A stretch of 64,000 bases of DNA from Spirosoma aureum (GTDB taxonomy: Bacteria > Bacteroidota > Bacteroidia > Cytophagales > Spirosomataceae): assembly GCF_011604685.1 (NCBI RefSeq), contig NZ_CP050063.1:2936501-3000500 (forward strand), in the 5' to 3' direction. A program made the position numbers and the translations under genes. Positions 45,530 through 53,920 of the stretch are shown piece after piece. Under the pieces are notes generated by a model, which saw only the letters and a program-made list of their open reading frames with translations, was not told the origin of the DNA and did no database searches. How positions within the stretch are numbered: the first letter of the stretch is position 1; each line of letters starts with the position of its first letter.

Positions 45530-46792
45530 ATGATTTCTGAAGAAGATACTTGGGTTCGTTGCCGCCGGCTGGTAGAACAGAAAGTTGGGTGGGGCGATAG
45601 TGAACACTGGCAGAACCGCGACTTTGAGCAACTTAGCGAGCAGATTCTGGCCGAAACGGGTGTGTCGTTAAGCGTGAGTACACTAAAGCGGCTCTGGGGC
45701 CGCATACGCTACGACAGTGTTCCGACACCCACTACCCTCGATACCCTCGCTCGGTTTGTTGGACATGACAGCTGGCGGTCCTTCCGGCAAAAGGACACCG
45801 GCAACCAATCCCTGGTTATTCCTGAACCTCAGCAAGAGCCCTTGCCAGAACCAAGAGTGTTGCCTGTCACACCTCGCATCGGACGCTGGCTGACGGCATC
45901 GTTGCTGAGTTTACTGCTGGTTATTTGCATCGTATGGGCGTATCGCCAGCGGGATACTACCCTGCGGTATGGCCCGGTATCGTTCGCGAGTCGCCCGGTG
46001 GCAAAAGGTGCACCCAACACGGTTATTTTTCAATATGATGCGACCGACTCCAATGCCGACAGCGTTTTTATTCAGCAAAGCTGGGACCCCAGACTCCGTG
46101 CCCGTGTCGATAAAACTGGTCATACGTACACCAGTACTTATTATTATCCCGGTTATTATCGGGCTAAATTGGTTCTGAACGATTCGATCGTGCGGGAACA
46201 CGACGTTTTTGTCGCTTCGGATGGTTGGCTTGGCACTGTCGATCGGGAGCCGATCCCGCTCTATCTTCGGGCAAACACGGTTAAAAAGTCGGGCGAAGTA
46301 TCGATTACGCAAGCTGATCTACAAACTGTCGGTATATCGCTAACGGGTGATATACCCGAAACAAGCCTGTTTCTGATTGATAGTACGGGGATCGTCGACG
46401 GGAGGCATTTTGTGTTTGAAACAGCCGTACGAAGTACATTTAGCCAGGGGAAAGCTGTTTGCCAGCCCGTTAGCATTGCGCTGTTGTGTTCAACGGGGTT
46501 CCATCGGATTCCGTTATCAGTACCGGGTTGTGTGGGCGAACTGCGACTGGTGACGGGGAATACGATGGTTAGTGGTCAGACTACCGATTTAACTGGTTTA
46601 GGGGTAGATTTCAGCCGTTGGGTGCTTGTTCGATACGAGGTAAATGGGAAAAAGGCTTCCGTATATGTCAACAATCGACTGGTTTATCAGGGCAACGAAA
46701 GTGGTGATGTTGGACAGGTCGTCGGACTGCGTTACGGATTTCTGGGAACAGGAACCGTAAAGTTTGCCCGTTTTCAAAATGTAGACCTATAA
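45530..46792 (+). CDS. Transmembrane protein with N-terminal DNA-binding-like domain and lectin-like sensor
   Basis: I do not know a named family for this 420-residue protein. The N-terminal about 90 residues are helical, with [20 protein letters not shown] and [16 protein letters not shown] in a helix-turn-helix-like pattern. One membrane helix follows (about 123-142, [12 protein letters not shown]). The periplasmic part has a PKD-like segment ([28 protein letters not shown]) and a C-terminal jelly-roll resembling LamG/concanavalin domains ([19 protein letters not shown]). It looks like a one-component membrane-bound regulator sensing an extracytoplasmic ligand, perhaps a glycan. DNA binding is an inference. 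Confidence 0.78.
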   Translation: MISEEDTWVRCRRLVEQKVGWGDSEHWQNRDFEQLSEQILAETGVSLSVSTLKRLWGRIRYDSVPTPTTLDTLARFVGHDSWRSFRQKDTGNQSLVIPEPQQEPLPEPRVLPVTPRIGRWLTASLLSLLLVICIVWAYRQRDTTLRYGPVSFASRPVAKGAPNTVIFQYDATDSNADSVFIQQSWDPRLRARVDKTGHTYTSTYYYPGYYRAKLVLNDSIVREHDVFVASDGWLGTVDREPIPLYLRANTVKKSGEVSITQADLQTVGISLTGDIPETSLFLIDSTGIVDGRHFVFETAVRSTFSQGKAVCQPVSIALLCSTGFHRIPLSVPGCVGELRLVTGNTMVSGQTTDLTGLGVDFSRWVLVRYEVNGKKASVYVNNRLVYQGNESGDVGQVVGLRYGFLGTGTVKFARFQNVDL

Positions 46793-46816
46793 GGCTCTCA
46801 AAACCTTATAGGTCTA
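46782..46816 (+). terminator. Hairpin overlapping the stop of the regulator gene
   Basis: Perfect 13-bp arms (46782-46794 and 46804-46816) around a 9-base loop; the TAA stop is in the left arm. It is followed by two GTCTAGAC palindromes and TTTTT at 46840-46844. Confidence 0.6.
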
Positions 46817-46839
46817 GACGAACCTTACAAGTCTAGACG
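46802..46839. repeat. 19-bp direct repeat with GTCTAGAC palindromes
   Basis: Two adjacent 19-base units (46802-46820 and 46821-46839) share 17 positions, each ending in TCTAGACG and holding the palindrome GTCTAGAC. They lie 12 bases before the dehydrogenase ATG and could be a regulator-binding site or a dispersed repeat. Confidence 0.5.
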
Positions 46840-46850
46840 TTTTTCGCTGC

Positions 46851-48962
46851 ATGAAATACCTGCTACTGTATGCACTGACTATTGGCGCTTTTGTTTTTCT
46901 GGAAAATCAGTTCTTGCCTGACCCTACACCTGATACCAACTGGGCCGAATATAATGGTGACGGCACCCGTAGTCACTACTCCCCACTTACTCAGATCGCC
47001 CCGCAGAATGTCCATCAGCTTCAAGTGGCCTGGACTTATTCATCGGGTGGAGCCGATACGGTGCTGAATCGTACCCAGATGCAATGCAACCCGATTGTTA
47101 TTGATGGTACATTGTATGGTGTTTCGGCGAATACGCAGGCATTTGCACTGGATGCGGCAACCGGCCAGGAACGCTGGAAGACGAGCATCAGCGATAACGG
47201 AGGAACCACGAGCCGGGGTGTGACCTACTGGACCGACGGCACACCGAATGCAGACAATCGCATTTTCTTTGGTGCCGGTAAGTGGCTCTATGCGCTCGAT
47301 GCCCGTACTGGCAAACCAATTGAATCGTTTGGTGAACAGGGACGGATCGATCTCAAAAAAGGCCTTGAGCGACCCGGCGCTGATAATTATGTACTGTCAA
47401 ATACACCCAATACAATTTTCAAAAACCTGATAATCGTTGGCGTACGAGTGGCCGAAAGCGAAACTGCCTTACTGGGCGACATCCGGGCTTACGATACACG
47501 AACGGGGAAGCTTGTCTGGACATTTCATACGATTCCACAAGCCGGGGAGTTTGGTTATGAAACGTGGTCGCCACGACCAGCCCGGCAGCACATTGGCGGG
47601 GCAAATGCCTGGGCCGGGATGGCCATTGACCGTCAGCGGGGAATCGTTTATATACCGACTGGCTCTGCTGCTTATGATTTTTACGGCGGCAACCGGAAGG
47701 GAAATAATCTGTTTGCCAACTGCCTGTTGGCTCTGGACGCCAGTACGGGAAAACGGCTCTGGCATTACCAGCTCGTTCATCATGACGTTTGGGACCGCGA
47801 TCCGCCCGCGCCACCCAACCTGCTCACAATTGTGCAGAATGGCAAGCGCATCGATGCGGTGGCTCAGATCACCAAACAAGGTTATGTTTTCGTGTTTGAT
47901 CGGGTAACGGGCAAGCTATTGTTTCCAACCAATGAACAGCCCGTTTCTCAGCAGGCTATTGCCGGTGAACAACTGAGTCCAACACAGCCAATTCCGGTAA
48001 AGCCGTATTTTTCCCGTCAATCGTTCACCGAAAAAGACTTTAATTCATTCGTGGCTAACCGCGATTCGCTGATTGCTGTGCTGCGAAAAGGGCGCACAGG
48101 GAAAGCCTACATTCCGCTCACGCAGGATATGACTGTGTTTTTCCCCGGTACGGATGGGGGTGGCCAATGGGGTGGAGCGGCTACAGATCCGGAAGGGACG
48201 CTCTATGTTCCGTCGAAGGAAATTCCGGTCTATACATCGTTAGTGAAACGGGAACAGAATACCAGTGGAAGTGCATTGACCGGAGCAAAATTGTATGGCC
48301 TTCGTTGTGCTGCCTGTCATGGAGCCGATCGTCGCGGTAATCACGATGGTTCCTATCCGTCGCTTATTGGCATCGATAAACGACTTTCTGACGGGCAGAT
48401 CAATCAGCTATTGTTGAAAGGACGCGGTATGATGCCTTCTTTTGTACATCTGCCCGAAGCGGAGCGGAAAGCAATTATCGACTTCCTGGATCAGAAAGCT
48501 GTACAATCGACAGTGGCAACGACTCAGCAGACCGACGTTCCATACCAGCACACGGGCTATAACCGGTGGTATGATGCCAATGGATACCCTGTCAGCACAC
48601 CGCCCTGGGGAACGCTGACCGCTATCGATCTAAATACGGGTGATCGTCGTTGGCAGGTGCCATTGGGTGAATACCCAGAACTAACAAAGCGGGGTGTTCC
48701 ATTGACCGGCACGGATAATTACGGTGGACCACTGGTTACGGCCAGTAAGCTGCTTTTTATTGCGGCCAGTCGTGATGAACAGTTTCGGGTATTTGATGTA
48801 AAGACAGGTAAGCAGTTGTGGCAGGCAAAATTACCCGCAGCTGGTTATGCCTCACCCAGTACGTACTCGATCAAAGGAAAACAGTTTGTAGTTATTGCCT
48901 GTGGGGGCGGTAAGTTGAATACGAAGTCTGGTGACAAATATGTAGCCTTTTCGTTGCCGTAG
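46851..48962 (+). CDS. PQQ-dependent dehydrogenase with internal cytochrome c domain
   Basis: A 703-residue quinoprotein with an N-terminal hydrophobic segment, an eight-bladed beta-propeller of W-motifs (NVHQLQVAWTYSSGG, ALDAATGQERWKTSI, LDARTGKPIESFG, LVHHDVWDRDPPAPP) and a cytochrome c domain with heme motif CAACH (about residue 485) inserted before the last propeller blades. It should oxidise a sugar or alcohol in the periplasm and pass electrons to the heme. Members of this group include soluble and membrane glucose dehydrogenases; the substrate is not certain. Confidence 0.92.
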   Translation: MKYLLLYALTIGAFVFLENQFLPDPTPDTNWAEYNGDGTRSHYSPLTQIAPQNVHQLQVAWTYSSGGADTVLNRTQMQCNPIVIDGTLYGVSANTQAFALDAATGQERWKTSISDNGGTTSRGVTYWTDGTPNADNRIFFGAGKWLYALDARTGKPIESFGEQGRIDLKKGLERPGADNYVLSNTPNTIFKNLIIVGVRVAESETALLGDIRAYDTRTGKLVWTFHTIPQAGEFGYETWSPRPARQHIGGANAWAGMAIDRQRGIVYIPTGSAAYDFYGGNRKGNNLFANCLLALDASTGKRLWHYQLVHHDVWDRDPPAPPNLLTIVQNGKRIDAVAQITKQGYVFVFDRVTGKLLFPTNEQPVSQQAIAGEQLSPTQPIPVKPYFSRQSFTEKDFNSFVANRDSLIAVLRKGRTGKAYIPLTQDMTVFFPGTDGGGQWGGAATDPEGTLYVPSKEIPVYTSLVKREQNTSGSALTGAKLYGLRCAACHGADRRGNHDGSYPSLIGIDKRLSDGQINQLLLKGRGMMPSFVHLPEAERKAIIDFLDQKAVQSTVATTQQTDVPYQHTGYNRWYDANGYPVSTPPWGTLTAIDLNTGDRRWQVPLGEYPELTKRGVPLTGTDNYGGPLVTASKLLFIAASRDEQFRVFDVKTGKQLWQAKLPAAGYASPSTYSIKGKQFVVIACGGGKLNTKSGDKYVAFSLP

Positions 48963-49063
48963 GATGCGGTAAATTATTTTTTTTCGGTAGAAGAAACCTC
49001 ATTGCACTGAATTTATTGGCTTCTTTGTAGTTCGTACAAAACCGCTCTACTTTTTTCGACTCT

Positions 49064-50428
49064 ATGACACCAGTATCTCGTGTGTGCTTATTTTTGATCA
49101 GCCTGCTATTCGAAACGGTATGCCAGGCGCAAACCAGTCCTGCGTTACCCCGTCCTTCTGCCCGCCAGCTTGCCTGGCAACCCCTTGAAACAACAGCCTT
49201 TCTGCATTTTACCGTCAACACCTATACCGACAAGGAATGGGGCGATGGCACAGAAAGTCCAAGCATCTTTAATCCAACTAAACTCGATGCCCGGCAGTGG
49301 ATTAAAGCACTGAAGGATGCGGGTTTCAAGATGGCTATTATCACCGCCAAGCACCACGATGGATTTTGCCTGTGGCCATCGAAAATGACGGAACACTCGG
49401 TTAAAAACAGTCCCTGGAAGAATGGGAAAGGGGATGTTGTCAGAGAAGTAGCTGATGCCTGCCGCGAGTTTGGCCTGAAGTTTGGGGTGTATCTTTCACC
49501 CTGGGACCGCCATGAGCCACGTTATGGCACCGCTTCATACAACGATTACTATAAAAGCCAGTTGCGCGAATTACTGACGAATTACGGCCCCATTTCGGAG
49601 GTCTGGTTTGACGGCGCGAAGGGTGAAAACGCCAAAGACATGACCTATGATTTTGCGGGTTACTGGGCTCTGGTTCGTGAATTACAGCCCAATGCGGTGA
49701 TGTTTTCAGATGCAGGACCAGATGTTCGGTGGGTTGGTAACGAAGCTGGCAATGCGGGTGAGACCTGCTGGTCGACCATCAATACCGAAGGGCTGGCTCC
49801 GGGTAAGGCAGACTCAAAATACCTGAACCGGGGCGATGCAACGGGTAAGCAATGGGTGCCCGCCGAAACCGATGTATCGATACGTCCGGGTTGGTTTTAC
49901 CATGCTGCTGAAGACGCTAAGGTTCGGTCGGGTAAGAATCTGGTAAGTCTATATTATCAGTCCGTTGGGCGGAACAGCCTCCTGTTGCTTAACGTACCAC
50001 CCAATCGGGATGGGTTGTTTTCGGAGCCGGATATTGCCAGCCTGCGGGAATTCCGGAGTATTCTGGACGAGACATTCAAAACCAATCTGGTAGCTAAACA
50101 GCCTAAGCTGACCGATAAACAATTGAATACCTACTCAACGGTATCGGCTAACCAGCCATTGATTATTGAGCTGGGATCGGAAAAATCATTCGATCGAATG
50201 TCGATTCAGGAGAACATCGCCACTGGCCAGCGGGTGGCCAGCGGCCGGGTAGAGTATTGGAATGGCACTGATTGGCAACCCCTTCAGACTTTCACGACTG
50301 TAGGGCATAAGCGTCTCCTGCGGTTCCCCGAAGTGAAATCATCGAAACTGCGGCTCTTCATTACCAATGCCAATGGCCCTGTTCAACTGGCCGAGGTTGG
50401 TGTATTTAAGGCATCGGCACGGGAATAA
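49064..50428 (+). CDS. GH29 alpha-L-fucosidase
   Basis: A 454-residue exo-fucosidase with a signal peptide (about 1-24, ending CQAQT). The TIM-barrel has WQPLETTAFLHFTVNTYTD, AKHHDGFCLWPSKMTEHSV, GVYLSPWDRHEP and the nucleophile Asp in EVWFDGAKGEN (near residue 181). A C-terminal beta-sandwich resembles F5/8 type C (discoidin-like) domains. It removes terminal alpha-L-fucose; together with GH92 and GH105 it supports a complex-glycan locus. Confidence 0.95.
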   Translation: MTPVSRVCLFLISLLFETVCQAQTSPALPRPSARQLAWQPLETTAFLHFTVNTYTDKEWGDGTESPSIFNPTKLDARQWIKALKDAGFKMAIITAKHHDGFCLWPSKMTEHSVKNSPWKNGKGDVVREVADACREFGLKFGVYLSPWDRHEPRYGTASYNDYYKSQLRELLTNYGPISEVWFDGAKGENAKDMTYDFAGYWALVRELQPNAVMFSDAGPDVRWVGNEAGNAGETCWSTINTEGLAPGKADSKYLNRGDATGKQWVPAETDVSIRPGWFYHAAEDAKVRSGKNLVSLYYQSVGRNSLLLLNVPPNRDGLFSEPDIASLREFRSILDETFKTNLVAKQPKLTDKQLNTYSTVSANQPLIIELGSEKSFDRMSIQENIATGQRVASGRVEYWNGTDWQPLQTFTTVGHKRLLRFPEVKSSKLRLFITNANGPVQLAEVGVFKASARE

Positions 50429-50441
50429 AATTGACGGTTTG

Positions 50442-50495
50442 CATAGGCCCAATAAGCGTGGAGAAAGTAACAGCTCCACATTTATTGGGCCTATG
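50442..50495 (+). terminator. Long hairpin after the fucosidase gene
   Basis: Two-part stem: 14-bp arms 50442-50455 and 50482-50495, then a short internal loop, then 6-bp arms 50458-50463 and 50474-50479. It lies 13 bases after the stop codon. The downstream sequence is A-rich, so it may also act for transcripts from the other strand. Confidence 0.65.
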
Positions 50496-50593
50496 TATTG
50501 AAAAAACTACCTTTAAAAATACGTACAGACGGTAACAAATGCCGTTCTTTGAAGTTATTCTTCATTGTTCATTATACATTTCTCAAGCACATC

Positions 50594-51574
50594 ATGCTAT
50601 ATCCTCTTACATTCGAGACCATTTTTAAAGACAAAATCTGGGGTGGACAGAAAATAAATACCATTTTGGGGAAAGACTTTTCGCCACTGCCGAATTGTGG
50701 TGAAACCTGGGAAGTTTCTGATGTAGAAGGTAATGTGTCCATTGTAAAAGAAGGCGTTTTGCAGGGCAAATCCCTTCGCGAGTTAGTGGAGCAATACAAA
50801 GGTGAGCTGGTCGGTAACCATGTTTACGATACCTACGGCAACCGTTTTCCATTATTGATCAAGTTCATTGACGCGAATGACGACCTTTCGATTCAGGTGC
50901 ATCCCAATGATGAATTAGCGGCAAAGCGTAAAAGCGGTTTCGGCAAAACCGAGATGTGGTATATCATGCAGGCCGATGAAGGCGCAAAACTCAATTCGGG
51001 CTTTAATCAGGAAGTTACAAAAGACGAGTATGTTAAAGCCGTAGCCGACAACACCATTCAGGATATTCTGAACATCGAACCGGCCAAACCGGGCGATGTA
51101 TTTTTTCTGCCAGCCGGTCGCGTTCACTACATCGGCAAAGGGCTGCTATTAGCCGAGATTCAGCAGACGTCCGATACAACGTACCGGATTTATGATTTCG
51201 ATCGGGTCGACGCTACGACGGGGCAGAAACGCGAACTCCATACTGAACTGGCAGTAGATGCGATCGATTATCACCATTATGATCATTATAAAACACAATA
51301 CGAAAAGAAACTGAACGAAAGCGTAAATACCGTAGCGAGTGATTATTTCGTTACGAACGTGCTCAATTTCGATGAAGAGGTAGAGCACGATTATACGCAT
51401 ATCGACTCGTTTGTGATCTTGATCTGTGTCGATGGTTCACTGACTATTGAGACGAAAGGTGGCTACAGTACACCGCTCAAAATGGGTCAGTGTGCACTCA
51501 TTCCGGCATCCGTCGATATTGTTACGCTCGTTCCCGACGGGTCGATGACGGTTCTGGAAACCTATGTGCCGTAG
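50594..51574 (+). CDS. manA: Class I mannose-6-phosphate isomerase
   Basis: Interconverts mannose-6-phosphate and fructose-6-phosphate in the cytoplasm, fitting release of mannose by the GH92 enzyme. The 326-residue short-form cupin has the zinc-site motif SIQVHPNDELA and the conserved LLAEIQQTSDTTYRIYDFDR. The ATG at 50594 (MLYPLTFETIFKDKIWGG) is preferred to the one at 50498, since homology starts there. A 27-bp terminator follows. Confidence 0.94.
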   Translation: MLYPLTFETIFKDKIWGGQKINTILGKDFSPLPNCGETWEVSDVEGNVSIVKEGVLQGKSLRELVEQYKGELVGNHVYDTYGNRFPLLIKFIDANDDLSIQVHPNDELAAKRKSGFGKTEMWYIMQADEGAKLNSGFNQEVTKDEYVKAVADNTIQDILNIEPAKPGDVFFLPAGRVHYIGKGLLLAEIQQTSDTTYRIYDFDRVDATTGQKRELHTELAVDAIDYHHYDHYKTQYEKKLNESVNTVASDYFVTNVLNFDEEVEHDYTHIDSFVILICVDGSLTIETKGGYSTPLKMGQCALIPASVDIVTLVPDGSMTVLETYVP

Positions 51575-51597
51575 TTGAAGTGTAAGGTTAGAATCTG

Positions 51598-51656
51598 GCA
51601 GTATATAAAACAGGGGCAGAAACATATTTTGTTTCTGCCCCTGTTTTATATACTGC
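51598..51656. terminator. Perfect 27-bp bidirectional terminator
   Basis: Arms 51598-51624 and 51630-51656 are perfectly complementary around a 5-base loop. It lies between the convergent manA and NTF2-like genes and can serve both. Confidence 0.85.
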
Positions 51657-51678
51657 TGTTTTGGTGAAAAACGTAAAT

Positions 51679-52035
51679 TCAGCTTTTTTTCGCTGCTGCC
51701 TCCAGAACAGGCCGTGGGTCAAACAGCACCTTGAACTGCGTAATTTTCTCGTTCTCGACCTGATACCAGCCGGAGCTTAATACCTTAACTCCGGACATAT
51801 CGATCTCATACCACAGGCAGACGTCCTGTTCGTCTACGAAGACTTTCTGGATGGTATATTTCAGCCGCATTTTTTTCATGTCCTCGATATAGGTATCTCC
51901 GCCTTGGCGAGTGCCTAAAACACCCACGAAGGTCAGGTCATCGCTAATTCGTTTACGAGCCTCATCAAAGTTTTCATTGTTGAGTGCTGTTATAAACGCA
52001 GATACTACCTCTTTTACGCCTGTTTTACTTGCCAT
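51679..52035 (-). CDS. NTF2/SnoaL-like protein
   Basis: A 118-residue NTF2-fold protein: an N-terminal helix pair (VKEVVSAFITALNNENFDEA) followed by strands with FVGVLGTRQGGDTYIEDM, VCLWYEIDMSGVKV and ITQFKVLFDPRP. Such cone-shaped folds host isomerases, hydrolases or ligand binding without a fixed motif. No signal peptide, so cytoplasmic. Function unknown. Confidence 0.85.
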   Translation of the reverse strand: MASKTGVKEVVSAFITALNNENFDEARKRISDDLTFVGVLGTRQGGDTYIEDMKKMRLKYTIQKVFVDEQDVCLWYEIDMSGVKVLSSGWYQVENEKITQFKVLFDPRPVLEAAAKKS

Positions 52036-52149
52036 GTTTATAACTTTTTAGTCGATTAAAACACAAAGTTGCAGCACAAGAGTGACAGCCCTATGTCAGT
52101 ATGATCACCAGATCTACTGTATTAATTGCCTGGCAGGAATTATAAACGC

Positions 52150-53709
52150 TTACTTTTTTAGATTGTTCTTGAGCAACAGAATACCCGTTCCCGGTTTTCT
52201 CCAGCGATTCATTAAGTCCATGTGTTCGGGACCGGTTGGCCGGAAAAATGAGCCGAGTAGAATATCGTCATCGCCATCCTGATCCACGTCGCCAGTCTCC
52301 ATGACTAGCCAGCGACCCTGTTCTGCATCCGGGAATGTTCGGGGCAAAAAGCGTAGATTTCCCTGATTCTCGAAATACACGAAGCCTTCATTGGGCTGGC
52401 GCGAAAAATCAGGGAAATGGGCAATTGTCGCAACGTCGTCGTCGCCATCCTGATCGAAATCCCGCACAAGGATCTGCGTTACACCATACATCGGATAAAA
52501 CCAGGCCTGTCGAAAGTGAAAGCGGCCGTCGTTCATAAAAATACGGATGCCATGGTAGGGCTTCAGTACGATGGAATAATCGGCATTGTCGCCGTTTGTA
52601 TAGATCAGGTCCAGATCGCCGTCGTGATCAATGTCTGCCAGAGTAAGGTCACTGGAGCCATAAACGGGCGGAAAACGCAATACCGTTTCTTTCCGGAATT
52701 GACCATTTTGCTGATTATAATAAACCGAAACCTGTTCATTGCCCTGGGTCAGCAGAGCAATGATGTCGGGCCACTGGTCATTATTAAGATCCCGAATAAT
52801 AAGTTGCCGTGCGCCGGGCAGGCTATCAAGTATGTGCTCACGATACCCTTCAGACAGTCGTTCATGCCAGGTTAGCTTGCCTAAATGATTTCCGAACTGG
52901 CAGATAACTACATCGTCCAGCCCATCGCGGTTCAGGTCGGCGGGTATAGCCCGAACGGGTCGTTGCAAGCCGCTCAGTAAGGGAGGGGGAACAATACCTG
53001 TTTGCGTGAAATGCCGCCATATTCCCATTTGCCGGTCATTTGGGTTTAATACACCTACCGTAAGCAGATCAAAACTACCATCCGATTGTGGATGCAAATC
53101 AGTCGCCGGACTGTCCAGGTGGACAGAATCCATCCGGATTAGATTCTGATTGAGGGCATATAGATTAGAGCGTCCATCGCCAACCCATATCCGGTGCGAA
53201 ATTGAATCAAAGCGAAGAAGCGTTACGAATGCATCGATGGCCTGCTTCGACTGTTGTACCTGGAAGAGCGGCAAACCCACCTGCAAGGGTGTATGAGCGG
53301 ATTGAGGTGGGAGTTTTACGGGTGCTTCGGATGCATAATAATCCACGATTTTTTGCCAATCGGTGGGGTGGAGCAAGGGCGTATCGGGAAATACCTTTGC
53401 TTCCATAAGCCGTGTCAGTTCATCTGCATGACTAATGCGCATGTACTCCGCCATCGAGTTGCCCGATTGCCCCATCCGCAAGGCCATCTGGGGTAATACG
53501 CCCCGTTGCCAGGTTATTTTATCGAGCAATGACGGTTCCGGAAACTGGTGACAACTAGCACAGTAGCTCTGACTGAGTTGTTTGCCCGTGAGCTGAGTGG
53601 CAACCGGCGGAGCAGCCGGACTGGACGTTTCATTTGACGATGATGACCGGCAGGACGAAAATAACAAGAAGCTATAAAGGATGATGACCGCCAATCGGAG
53701 CTGAAACAT
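52150..53709 (-). CDS. Lipoprotein with cytochrome c motif and FG-GAP/VCBS repeats
   Basis: A 519-residue exported lipoprotein (lipobox LLFSSC, Cys near 20). Right after it comes a single heme-c motif CASCH in LSQSYCASCHQFPEP (near residue 51), with a possible distal Met in VLPQMALRMG. The rest is a beta-propeller of FG-GAP/VCBS repeats with calcium-type loops (DLNRDGLDDVVI, DLNNDQWPDIIA, DIDHDGDLDLIY, DFDQDGDDDVAT, DVDQDGDDDILL). Heme plus propeller on a surface lipoprotein suggests an electron carrier or redox enzyme; no named function is known to me. Confidence 0.85.
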   Translation of the reverse strand: MFQLRLAVIILYSFLLFSSCRSSSSNETSSPAAPPVATQLTGKQLSQSYCASCHQFPEPSLLDKITWQRGVLPQMALRMGQSGNSMAEYMRISHADELTRLMEAKVFPDTPLLHPTDWQKIVDYYASEAPVKLPPQSAHTPLQVGLPLFQVQQSKQAIDAFVTLLRFDSISHRIWVGDGRSNLYALNQNLIRMDSVHLDSPATDLHPQSDGSFDLLTVGVLNPNDRQMGIWRHFTQTGIVPPPLLSGLQRPVRAIPADLNRDGLDDVVICQFGNHLGKLTWHERLSEGYREHILDSLPGARQLIIRDLNNDQWPDIIALLTQGNEQVSVYYNQQNGQFRKETVLRFPPVYGSSDLTLADIDHDGDLDLIYTNGDNADYSIVLKPYHGIRIFMNDGRFHFRQAWFYPMYGVTQILVRDFDQDGDDDVATIAHFPDFSRQPNEGFVYFENQGNLRFLPRTFPDAEQGRWLVMETGDVDQDGDDDILLGSFFRPTGPEHMDLMNRWRKPGTGILLLKNNLKK

Positions 53710-53776
53710 AGTTTAGCATAAAGGTTACAACTTAATACTAAAGCCCCAGGCAATTAAAGTATACCATATCGCTCTC

Positions 53777-53870
53777 AGGATTTTAGCTGAGAAGCGTGCC
53801 ACCGCAGCCGCGGATGGTAGCTACTGATACTTTCGCTGATAACCGTAGCTCGCTTCTCTATTAAAACCCT
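53777..53870. repeat. Dispersed inverted repeat, copy 1
   Basis: A 94-base element with ends AGGATTTTAGCTGAGAAGCG and CGCTTCTCTATTAAAACCCT that are imperfect inverted repeats. Its interior has a second, shorter match (ACTTTCGCTGATAACCGT) to the same family. It matches copy 2 at 55169-55245 over at least the first 28 bases. It lies just downstream of the chitinase gene. The type is unknown (REP- or MITE-like). Confidence 0.65.
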
Positions 53871-53920
53871 GGCACTGTTTGGTAGTCATACTGGAAATTA
53901 TTCGATTAGCATGGCATCCG

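Noticed and set aside
47419..47879. Overlapping frames within the PQQ dehydrogenase gene
   Set aside because: Both strands carry open frames here only because of GC-rich coding sequence; the W-motif propeller repeats show which frame is real.
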